Below are positions 35,143 through 42,897 of a DNA stretch of 64,000 nt, in pieces; the stretch's first letter is position 1; every line of letters starts with the position of its first letter. A program made the translations under genes and the position numbers. The stretch is from Protula sp. h YS-2021 (taxonomy: Eukaryota; Annelida; Polychaeta; Sabellida; Serpulidae). Location of the stretch: positions 48,323,456 through 48,387,455 of the forward strand of contig OX457026.1 in NCBI GenBank assembly GCA_949752745.1. Reading direction: 5' to 3'. The notes under the pieces were generated by a model that searched no databases, was not told where the DNA came from, and saw only the letters and a program-made list of their open reading frames with translations.

Positions 35143-35604
35143 AGTGACGTCATATTAACGTCATATGGACGTCATATGGACGTGTTATTGGCGTGATATG
35201 GAGATCATATGGAGATCATATGGAGATCATATGGAGGTCATATGGAGGTCATATGAACGTCATATGAACGTCATAATGACGTAATATGGAGAGTGGGCGG
35301 CCATTCAAACGGGCGGCCATTCAAACAGTATTCAAACGGGCGGCCATTCCAACGACCATTCAAACAACTATCCAACGGCAGACCGACAGATGAGACACCT
35401 CCCCAAACGTACAAGTTCTCCATTTTATAAATAGAGAACTCATAGCTACATGGTTAGAGCTCACCTATAAAGCCCCCTTAAAGTCAAAAAGGGGGTATAA
35501 AAAAGGGGTAAAAAAAATCACCTTTTTTTTTTTTTTTTTTTTTTTAAGCATTTCCCACACTCTCATGCATACACATACATACTTACACCATGACACGATT
35601 AGCG

Positions 35605-35640
35605 CTTATTTCGTATTAGTGGATGGCCCTTAGAAGGGCC
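35605..35640 (-). terminator. Histone-type stem-loop and downstream element of the RING gene
   Basis: On the minus strand, 21 bases after the RING gene stop: GGCCCT-TCTA-AGGGCC (6-bp stem, 4-nt loop, 35625-35640). Next come 12 bases beginning ATCC, then GAAATAAGCGC. This matches the layout of metazoan replication-dependent histone mRNA 3' ends (stem-loop for SLBP, purine-rich element for U7). No AATAAA is used. The arrangement recurs at two other genes. Confidence 0.7.
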
Positions 35641-35661
35641 GGAAGGTTTTTGCTGTCAGAC

Positions 35662-36216
35662 TTAGAAGAATTCGACAATGTCTTGGATTGGCCTTGCGCA
35701 GTGTGTTAATTGCTGGCTGTTGAAAACGTAATGATCCGTTTTCAGTCCGCAGGTGAAGCATGCAGTCGTGTATTCATCAGCAAGCGCCGTCATGTGAGTC
35801 CAAATTGCAGCGCAGTAAATACATGATTGATGGCCGCAATCCACAGCAATAACGCGATCAGGACTGAGCATGCAGCCGCATGAGATACATATGTCGAGGT
35901 CTTGCTGGAGGAAGAATCTTCCCCATGCTGGATACTCTTCCTCCTCAAGTCTTGATGGCACCAATTCCCCCAGCATGGTGCATCGGAAGTAAGCCTCGAC
36001 GTAATGTCCCTGCTCAATATTTTCCAACCGCTTTCCCAACGTCACCCTCCGGTTAAAAAAGACCGGAACACAGAGGACCTTGGCGTTGGCAGGGTTCGGC
36101 AGCATCTGGTAGAAAAAAAATCTCTCAGGCTGGAACGCTGGCGGCACCACCGGCACTTGCACCTCCCTGACTTCCCTCACCGTGAGAACATCGTTTAACG
36201 CATAGAAGAGCTCCAT
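35662..36216 (-). CDS. RING-finger protein of the left terminal module
   Basis: Encodes 184 residues; start chosen at the ATG at 36214-36216, about 52 bases below a TATA box. Residues 110-156 form a C3HC4 RING pattern: C110, C113, C127, H129, C132, C135, C153, C156 (CISCGC, CGHQSC, CFTCG). RING domains usually recruit E2 enzymes for ubiquitin transfer, so an E3 ligase acting on a host target is the expected role. The N-terminal 100 residues are Pro/Val-rich and unrecognised. It points toward the left TIR and ends in a histone-type stem-loop. It shares a divergent promoter island with the Cys-rich gene at 36585. Substrate unknown. Confidence 0.75.
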   Translation of the reverse strand: MELFYALNDVLTVREVREVQVPVVPPAFQPERFFFYQMLPNPANAKVLCVPVFFNRRVTLGKRLENIEQGHYVEAYFRCTMLGELVPSRLEEEEYPAWGRFFLQQDLDICISCGCMLSPDRVIAVDCGHQSCIYCAAIWTHMTALADEYTTACFTCGLKTDHYVFNSQQLTHCARPIQDIVEFF

Positions 36217-36264
36217 AGCCGTGAGTGATGAAAGCGGTTGTGAGCATGAACTGAAATGGCTACC

Positions 36265-36276
36265 ACTTATATACCA
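36265..36276 (-). promoter_or_regulatory. TATA box of the RING gene
   Basis: GTGGTATATAAGTGG on the minus strand, TATATA at 36268-36273, about 52 bases before the ATG. Confidence 0.55.
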
Positions 36277-36277
36277 C

Positions 36278-36506
36278 TTGAAGTAAGGACCCCCCCCCTG
36301 GCAGCAGATATGAAGCAAGGAAACCCACCCCCCTGGCAGCAGATATGAAGCAAGGACCCCCCCCTAGGCAGCGGATATGAAGCAAGGACCCCCCCCCCCT
36401 GGGCAGCGAATACGAAGCAAGGACCCCCCCCCCCCGGGCAGCGAATACGAAGCAAGGACCCCCCCCCCCTGGGCAGCGGATATGAAGCAAGGACCCCCCC
36501 CCCCAT
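36278..36506. promoter_or_regulatory. Left regulatory array of GAAGCAAGGACCCCC units
   Basis: About seven units of GAAGCAAGGA followed by 7-12 C and then a GGCAGCGGATAT-like linker, with a period near 36-46 bases. It lies between divergent TATA boxes. The same core occurs in reverse orientation in the array at 50829-50970 at the other end of the element. The long G-rich minus strand could also form quadruplexes. The long Gly-rich frames across it are artefacts. Confidence 0.7.
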
Positions 36507-36536
36507 TCAGCATATAATGCGAGGATGGTTGCTAGT

Positions 36537-36548
36537 AGTATATAAAGG
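36537..36548 (+). promoter_or_regulatory. TATA box of the Cys-rich gene
   Basis: TATATAAAGG at 36539-36548, 46 bases before the ATG at 36585. Confidence 0.6.
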
Positions 36549-36584
36549 TGGGTTACAGCTACATTATCCAACACAGGCAGCAAG

Positions 36585-36938
36585 ATGTCGACAAGTCGTA
36601 AAATCACAGTGATGCGAAACGGCAAGGCAGTGACGCTAACGACTGAGTGTTATAAGTGTTGGGTATGGTTGGAGTACCCAGGTCAACCACACAACTGCCC
36701 GGTGCACCACAATGCACCACGACATTACTGCTGCAAAACTTGTGGTGGACTGCTCTGGTACAAGTTTACTGCGAGATTGCCAGGACCGCAGCCATGCACG
36801 GACTGCTGGTGGTGCGGTGCGACGCTGAAAAACTTTGGCTACTATAACTTCCATCCGTTCAAGTGTGCACGAAGACCGTTCTCCATGGAACAATTTTACA
36901 GATATCAGTGTGATTGTGGAAATCCGACTTGTTGGTGA
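36585..36938 (+). CDS. Small Cys-rich, zinc-binding-like protein
   Basis: 117 residues with about fourteen cysteines in CxxC pairs: CYKC, CPVHH, CCKTCGG, CTDCWWCG, CDCGNPTC. There are also several His and Trp residues. This suggests three or four zinc-ribbon-like knuckles. It is basic at the N-terminus (RKITVMRNGK). No named family is recognised; similar small Cys-rich proteins at Polinton and adenovirus ends act as early regulators, which is only an analogy. It has its own TATA box, sits in the left terminal module opposite the RING gene, and ends with a histone-type stem-loop 24 bases past its stop. Confidence 0.7.
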   Translation: MSTSRKITVMRNGKAVTLTTECYKCWVWLEYPGQPHNCPVHHNAPRHYCCKTCGGLLWYKFTARLPGPQPCTDCWWCGATLKNFGYYNFHPFKCARRPFSMEQFYRYQCDCGNPTCW

Positions 36939-36962
36939 AGAGCCAACTCACTAACATCTTTC

Positions 36963-37001
36963 GGCCCTTCTAAGGGCCATCCTCTGCTATGAAATGAAAA
37001 C
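36963..37001 (+). terminator. Histone-type stem-loop and downstream element of the Cys-rich gene
   Basis: GGCCCT-TCTA-AGGGCC at 36963-36978, then exactly 12 bases (ATCC...), then GAAATGAAAACGC. Stem and loop are identical to those behind the RING gene, although this gene is outside the TIR. No AATAAA lies between the stop and the next promoter. Confidence 0.72.
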
Positions 37002-37025
37002 GCAAATTCTGTCTATGTATGAGTG

Positions 37026-37036
37026 TGTATAAAAGG
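37026..37036 (+). promoter_or_regulatory. TATA box of the polymerase gene
   Basis: GTATAAAAGGGG, TATAAAAG at 37028-37035, about 64 bases before the first in-frame ATG (37099). Confidence 0.6.
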
Positions 37037-37098
37037 GGTATGTCTGAGATTACATTTCAGCATTTTAGTTTCAGCAGTTGACGGAACAACAACCAGCT

Positions 37099-40000
37099 AT
37101 GATGAAAAGTAAAGAGCATGGGAAAGGAGTAAAGAGACAAAGGATGGAAGAAGATGACATTTGGCCATACGGTCAAGTTCAGTGTATGGAAAGCAATGTG
37201 AAATTTCCATCTATGGATACTTATGAGACACATACATGCAGTAAAGCTGAGATGAAAGCAGCAAAGAGACAAAAGATGGAAGAAGATGACATTTGGCCAT
37301 ACGGTCAAGTTCAGTGTATGGAATGCAATGTAAAATTTCCATCTATGGATACTTATGAGTCACATGCATGCATACCAGCTGAGATGGACAATGTACCTCA
37401 TGAAGAACATGTTTCAAAGAAACAAAAGACAGGACAAGTAGGGAGAGGTAGAATGCTTAGTCTTGGTGAAAACGCGCAGGAAAAACGGTTTGAATCTGAG
37501 GATGGATCAGATTTACTGCTTGAAATGCGACAGCAAGAGAACCGTATCAAGACACATTTGTTGGAGACCTTAAACCATGGAATGAAATGGTACATTGTCG
37601 TACATGCACGTTTCAAGAAACTGACAGCAAATGATGAAGGTGTTATGGTATAACAAGTGGATAATGCATTTATCAGCAGTCCAACATATGCGGCATACAA
37701 ACCAGCAGATATTGAGCAGGACCTGCCAGATGCCTATAAAGGATTATTTACCAAGTTTGACGAACATGAGCGACAAGGCTCTGGCTGGGTATTGGATAAC
37801 ATACTGTACATTGAAGTACATACAGCTACGTTGGTTCCTCTAGAAGCGAGTAGTTATGTTCCACTACCGAAGAAAGTGAAGAAAACAGAAGGTGTGATAA
37901 ACATTAAGAATGATGATAACAAGTGTTTCTTATGGTCAGTATTGGCTTACCTTCACCCTCATGACAACAACCCGAATCGTGTGAATCATTACAAGCCATT
38001 TGAGAAGGAATTAAAGGTAGAGGGTATGACATTTCCGACACCAATTACTGACATTTCAAAGTTTGAAAAGGAGAACGATGTAGCCATCAACGTGTTTGGA
38101 TATGAACAAGATGTAGTTGTTCCAATACAACTTAGTCGAAACGTCAGTGTGAGAGAAATCAACTTACTTCTGATTAGCAATGACAAGACGAGGCATTACT
38201 GCCTCATCAAGAATTTTAGCAGACTTATGTCTTATCGATCAAAGCATAAGGCTGCATATTTTTATTGTTTCAACTGTTTTCACGGGTTTGTACGACAAGA
38301 TCTTTTAGATAAACATCGTGAAGTGTGTGACAAGAATGGAGCACAACGTTTATCATTTCCCAAGGAACCCTTCATCAAGTTCAAGAATGTGGCTAAACAA
38401 CAGCGAGCACCTTTTGTGATTTATGCCGACTTTGAATGTTTCACGCAAAAGCATGAAGAAGGGGACAAGTATCAACATCATCGTCCAAACAGCTTTGCCT
38501 ATGTGGTTGTAAGCCAGTACGACACACGTGCACCAGTTGTGTATCGAGGAGACAATGCTGTGAAAGTCTTTTTAGACCATATGGTGAATGAACGTGATCG
38601 TATTGTACGTGGTTTAGAGCGGCCAAAGGAAATGGTGATGACTCGTGAAGACAAAAGGAATTTCAAGAACGCTGTTGATTGCTACATTTGTCATGAACCT
38701 CTAGGAGCAGATCGTGTGAGATATCATGACCATATCAATGGCAAATATCGTGGAGCAGCGCACAATGAATGCAACTTACAATTCCGACTTAGAAAGGATC
38801 AGCAAGGGGATAAAGATTCTTTTATCATTCCCGTGTTTTTCCACAATTTGCGAGGCTATGACAGTCACCTGATCATGGAGGAAATTGGGAAATTCAAAGG
38901 TGAAACGATTACAGTCATTCCCAGCACCATTGAAAAATATATTGCATTCACCATGGGCAATCTGAAATTTACAGACAGCTTTCAGTTCATGAGTACCTCT
39001 CTACAGAAGTTGGTATCCAACCTTGCAGCAGAAGGGAAAGATAACTTCTACAACATGACCTCTCACATTCACGATAGTGACCAACAAGATTTGTTGTTGA
39101 GAAAGGGAGTGTACCCCTATGATTATGTGGACGAACCATCCAAGTTTGCTGAAACAAAGCTGCCATCAAAGGACAAGTTTTATAGTCAGCTTAGCGAAGA
39201 GGACATTAGCGACGAGGATTATGCGCATGCACAGAAGGTGTGGGATACATTCAACTGTACCACATTTGGTGAATACCACGACCTGTACCTGAAATCAGAT
39301 GTGTTATTACTAGCTGACGTGTTTGAAAATTTTCGTCAAGTATGCCTCAACACGTATGAATTGGATCCTGCTCACTACTATACAGCACCAGGACTGTCGT
39401 GGGATGCAATGTTGAAAGCGACAAAGGTGAAGTTGGAATTGATCAATGACATTGACATGTATCAAATGGTTGAGCAAGGCATACGCGGAGGAATATCTGT
39501 GATCACACACAAGTATGCGAAAGCGAATAATCCCTACGTAGCAGATTACAATTCTGAGATACCAAGCAACTATCTGATGTACCTCGACGCAAACAACTTG
39601 TATGGCTGGGCCATGTCACAAAGCATGCCGCAAAGAGGATTTATGTGGGTGAGCGAGCCAGAATCCCTCGATTTCATGGATGTAGCTGAAGATGATGACA
39701 TTGGATTCATTTTGGAAGTGGATTTAGAATATCCAAATTCAATCCATGATCGTCATAATCACTACCCACTGGCTCCAGAACGGAAATGTGTCAAAGTTGG
39801 AGAATTGTCAGAGTACAGTCAGAAGCTGCGGGAAGATCTAAACATGAAAGAGAAACCCAGTGAAAAGCTCATTCCTAACTTGTCTGACAAGAAGAAATAT
39901 GTACTTCATTACAGGAATTTACAACAGTACGTCTCACTGGGGTTGAAAGTCACTAAAGTTCATCGCGCCATCATGTTTGAACAGAGCAAATAGTTGGCGA

Positions 40001-40833
40001 AATACATTACCTTGAACACGGAAAAGAGAAAATTGGCCAAGAACCCATTTGAGAAAGACTTCTTCAAACTGATGAACAACTCGGTGTTTGGCAAAACCAT
40101 GGAAAATGTGAGAAAGCGAATCAATGTTGAACTTGTTCACAAGGAAAAGCGGTTCAAGAAACTTGTAGCCAAACCTTCTTTCCACAAATTCAAAATTTTC
40201 AACGAAGATTTGACCGCGGTACATTTACGCAAAGTGGACTTGCTTCTGGATAAACCCATTCAAGTTGGCTTCGCCATTCTCGACCTCAGCAAAGTGCTCA
40301 TGTTCAACTTTCATTACAACTACATCATGGTCAAGTATCCCAATGCCAAGTTGTTGTTCAGCGACACCGACAGTCTATGTTACGACATAGAAACGGAAGA
40401 TATCTACAAGGATATGCAGCAAGATGCTGACCTGTTCGACACAAGTGACTATCCGCCAGATCACTTCCTACATTCCAACGTGAACAAAAAAGTGCTTGGG
40501 AAAATGAAGGATGAGACGGCAGGCATCCCCATTGAAGAGTTTGTTGGACTCAGACCGAAAATGTACAGTTTATTGTGCGGTGGGAAAGAAAAACATACAG
40601 CTAAAGGCATCACTCAAGCTTGTCAAAGACGCATTAAACATGCGCAGTATAGAGACAGTTTGTTCAAGAAAACTCAAACGATGGCTACAGAACACATTAT
40701 TCGAAGTCATAGTCATCAGCTTTTCTCGGGGAAGTTGAGGAAAATAGCCCTCTCCCCATTTGACGACAAGCGATATGTATTGGATGATGGCTATTCCACT
40801 TTAGCGCATGGACATTACAAAGCAATAGCATAA
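37099..40833 (+). pseudogene. POLB: Protein-primed type B DNA polymerase, interrupted by two in-frame stops
   Basis: One frame of 1,245 codons encodes the whole polymerase but has TAA at 37651-37653 and TAG at 39991-39993, with no frameshift. In order: a duplicated zinc-finger-like N-terminus, exonuclease motifs (DFECF near 38430; HNLRGYDSHL near 38850; YLKSDVLLLADVFENF near 39290), a Cys/His endonuclease-VII-like insert (38680-38775), motif A (DANNLYGW, 39585), motif B (LMNNSVFGKTMEN, 40070) and motif C (SDTDSL, 40360). This polymerase would copy the element from a terminal protein primer. All catalytic motifs look intact on both sides of the stops, so this is either very recent inactivation or stop-codon readthrough. 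The broken gene is described only as it stands. Confidence 0.9.
37131..37394 (+). repeat. 132-bp in-frame tandem duplication in the polymerase N-terminus
   Basis: Starts at 37131 and 37263, giving two 44-residue units (EEDDIWPYGQVQCM..NVKFPSMDTY). Unit 2 keeps C-x2-C and H-x2-C spacing typical of a small zinc finger. Unit 1 has Ser in place of the second Cys, so only one finger may bind metal. Confidence 0.85.
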
Positions 40834-40890
40834 AAGAGGGAGGTTCTCCAACGGAAGAGTTATTTGAGGTGTAAACATTGAAGCGTCAAC

Positions 40891-41247
40891 ATGGAACGTG
40901 AAAGTCGTAAGAGATCTACAATTGATATGGATACTCTTGCAGATACAGTTAAAGACTTAAAAGTGAAAAATCCTACCACTACCATCAAGAAATTGAAAGT
41001 GGAGACGGTGCCAACACCACAGTCGTGGGATGGAATGCTTTCTCTAGGAAATGGAAAGTATATCAAGATTATGAAACAAAGCAATGAAGGAGTGGTAAAC
41101 ATTCGCAAGTACCTGAGAGATGAGGGGACTGGAAAAAACCGTCCAACGAAAAAGGGAATTTTGCTGACAATACCTGAATGGAAAATGCTGAAGAAGCAAG
41201 TGAAAGAAGTGGATAAAAGGCTTCGTAGACAAGAAGGTGGCTCATAA
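40891..41247 (+). CDS. PC4-like single-stranded-DNA-binding protein
   Basis: 118 residues. The C-terminal half (about 46-110) follows the PC4/Sub1 pattern: LGNGKYIKIM..., VVNIRKYLRDEGTGKNRPTK, KGILLTIPEWKMLKKQV. PC4-type domains bind single-stranded DNA and melted promoters. In a protein-primed replicon such a protein could coat displaced strands or activate transcription; this is inference. The N-terminus is basic. It lies 57 bases after the polymerase frame and is followed at short spacing by three ORFs ending in similar EW..L segments. Confidence 0.7.
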   Translation: MERESRKRSTIDMDTLADTVKDLKVKNPTTTIKKLKVETVPTPQSWDGMLSLGNGKYIKIMKQSNEGVVNIRKYLRDEGTGKNRPTKKGILLTIPEWKMLKKQVKEVDKRLRRQEGGS

Positions 41248-41259
41248 CAAGGTAAAAAC

Positions 41260-41631
41260 ATGAATGCACTCATGCTGAACGGTGGTGTTTACCTTACTGT
41301 AAATGAGAGGAATGAAGTGATACTAGATTCTAAGACAAGTTATCATCGGTTTAAACCTGAAGTGTGGAAAGACTTTAAAAACATACCACTTGAACCTGGG
41401 CTTAAACGTAGACTTGAAAATAAAGTGGAAGTGACGGTAGCTGAATATGATTCTAACATACGTGTAGAAATCTGTAGAAATCTTTTACAGGATTATCCAA
41501 AGGATTATAAGGGAGTTGTGCCAGATACACCATATACAGATTTGATCCTCTTTGATATCAAGAACTGGCGCGCAGTCTTACGATTCCTAGAAGCTATACA
41601 ACATCCACTCTTCACCATCTTGCGAGCATAA
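41260..41631 (+). CDS. Possible diverged PC4-like protein 2
   Basis: 123 residues, ATG at 41260, 12 bases after the preceding stop. The end reads LILFDIKNWRAVLRFLEAI, which aligns by eye with the LLTIPEWKMLKKQVKEV end of the PC4-like neighbour. Upstream strands alternate charged and hydrophobic residues (VEVTVAEYDSNIRVEI). No metal site or membrane segment. The function is unknown; relation to PC4 is inferred from pattern and position. Confidence 0.5.
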   Translation: MNALMLNGGVYLTVNERNEVILDSKTSYHRFKPEVWKDFKNIPLEPGLKRRLENKVEVTVAEYDSNIRVEICRNLLQDYPKDYKGVVPDTPYTDLILFDIKNWRAVLRFLEAIQHPLFTILRA

Positions 41632-41685
41632 AAACGTCTTTGCAGACAAGGAGACAGCTCATAGTTCATCTGACTTTTGAACGAG

Positions 41686-42027
41686 ATGGAAGACTTTTTA
41701 TCGGAATATAAACCAATTACGCATGGATTCTCATATCTGAGAAACGAATATGATGACATTGTGCTAAGACATTTTGGAAAGTATATCATTCTATCAACTG
41801 ACGAACAATCTGTGTTGAAAGACCATCTAGAGAAGTTCAGGATACCTGGCTTTCTCCTGACAGTCTCAAATGAATTAGAAGTGCGTGTGACTGAGAACTG
41901 CTTAGACGTGTTTGTACAATTTCGTCAATATGACGAGCTTACAGAATGCTACGACTACATCACCCTCAACACAGTGGAATGGTACGCTCTGTTACAAGCA
42001 TTGGATTGGAAAGAACCTAACGCTTGA
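41686..42027 (+). CDS. Possible diverged PC4-like protein 3
   Basis: 113 residues from the ATG at 41686. It shows two strand-then-W/L helix patterns: HFGKYIILSTDEQSVLKDHL, then DYITLNTVEWYALLQALDW at the C-terminus. The latter resembles the PC4 helix start of the first gene. Unrecognised otherwise. It overlaps the frame of the next ORF only outside that gene's likely start. Confidence 0.5.
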   Translation: MEDFLSEYKPITHGFSYLRNEYDDIVLRHFGKYIILSTDEQSVLKDHLEKFRIPGFLLTVSNELEVRVTENCLDVFVQFRQYDELTECYDYITLNTVEWYALLQALDWKEPNA

Positions 42028-42052
42028 ATTCAAAGAGGAAGGAGTGCAACTC

Positions 42053-42310
42053 ATGCGAGGCACCAAGTCCATTGAACTGACGCATTCCATGTGTGTTATG
42101 GTGATGAACATTGATATGAATGATCATGGATATGAACTGAAACTGTCTGAACATGAAGATGTTAAAATAATAAATTTTGCTAGTGGACAGTGTTATGCTA
42201 GTTTTCATAGCATTTACAAACGTGGATGTAATGTCTATGATACATATATTAATTTAGATTGGTATGAATGGCATGTGTTTATTGATGTATTGAATGCATT
42301 TGTAAAATAA
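42053..42310 (+). CDS. Possible diverged PC4-like protein 4
   Basis: 85 residues from the ATG at 42053, 25 bases after the previous stop. The frame is open upstream to 41912, but that region overlaps the previous gene. It ends TYINLDWYEWHVFIDVLNAF, again the (I/L)xLxxxEWxxL pattern. It is the last gene of the rightward block and is followed by AATAAA at 42356. Confidence 0.45.
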   Translation: MRGTKSIELTHSMCVMVMNIDMNDHGYELKLSEHEDVKIINFASGQCYASFHSIYKRGCNVYDTYINLDWYEWHVFIDVLNAFVK

Positions 42311-42355
42311 AAATTCAATGTGAAATAATTGTGAAATGTAAATAATGTATAACAC

Positions 42356-42393
42356 AATAAAAAAGAATGTTGTATAAAACTGTCTTGTTTATT
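42356..42393. terminator. Facing polyadenylation signals between convergent blocks
   Basis: AATAAA on the plus strand at 42356-42361 and AATAAA on the minus strand (TTTATT at 42388-42393), 26 bases apart. The rightward block ends at 42310 and the leftward block at 42460, so each signal sits just past its own block and the transcripts likely overlap at their 3' ends. Confidence 0.65.
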
Positions 42394-42459
42394 TACAATA
42401 TTCATAATACAATTCACAATTACCAACAACTTAACTAATGCAACTTAACTAATACAACA

Positions 42460-42897
42460 TCAATAAAATAATGGTTTATAATGTCTATATACAAAATCCT
42501 TTACAACAAAATCACCATCACTTCTTCTTAATACATCAATGATTTCAAAAGGACTATGTCCTCGAGCTCTTTGAATTATATAATACACACAATAAAATCC
42601 ACATGTAGAGGATATCGGTGTTTGTAATGGAACTGAATTATAAATGAAATTAAACTTTAAAAACTTGTTCAAACGACTGTCTATAGGTAAAAGTCCATAA
42701 GAGTCAAAATATTCTGCAGGGTCTTCATCATAATATACTGCCACCCAATGCTCTCCTGGCTCATCATGATCGTCTGTGTTGATGACATAGGCACCACGTT
42801 GTAAAGATGGTAACTGGTCCATGGCAAACACACCTTGAAACAAGTCTTTTGTCGTGGAATCATGGGATAGGATGGCTTCTATCTGCTTCGTGTTCAT
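42460..42897 (-). CDS. PRO: Adenain-like cysteine protease
   Basis: 145 residues of the C5/Ulp1-like fold. H50 (GEHW), D65 (FDSYG), Q92 and C99 (SSTCGFYC) form the expected catalytic set. Q and C are seven residues apart, as in adenovirus protease. It would mature capsid proteins during virion assembly. The ATG overlaps the TGA of the major capsid gene (ATGA), so it is probably translated from the same late message. It is the last gene of the leftward block. Confidence 0.9.
   Translation of the reverse strand: MNTKQIEAILSHDSTTKDLFQGVFAMDQLPSLQRGAYVINTDDHDEPGEHWVAVYYDEDPAEYFDSYGLLPIDSRLNKFLKFNFIYNSVPLQTPISSTCGFYCVYYIIQRARGHSPFEIIDVLRRSDGDFVVKDFVYRHYKPLFY

Larger units (their letters stand above)
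34909..35545. repeat. Polinton left TIR
   Basis: About 637 bases, almost identical to the inverse of 54356-54991. It holds two copies of a 30-bp near-palindrome (34968-34997, 35113-35142), TGACGTCA-type sites, runs of 11-bp CATATGGTTGT-like units, an ATGGAGATC series and GGGCGGCCATTCAAAC repeats. It ends in a long T run. Similarity to the right end continues inward to about 35612 (see 52021-52095). Confidence 0.93.

Noticed and set aside
36260..36625. Gly/Arg-rich minus-strand ORFs across the left array
   Set aside because: They are translations of the C-run regulatory array, change frame with homopolymer length, and overlap promoters of two better genes.
37651..39993. Alternative genetic code to explain polymerase stops
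   Set aside because: All three stop codons are used as normal terminators by neighbouring genes in the same element and by the host gene.
41912..42052. Longer N-terminus for the last PC4-like ORF
   Set aside because: The upstream part overlaps the previous gene in another frame; the ATG at 42053 just after that gene's stop fits the packed layout better.
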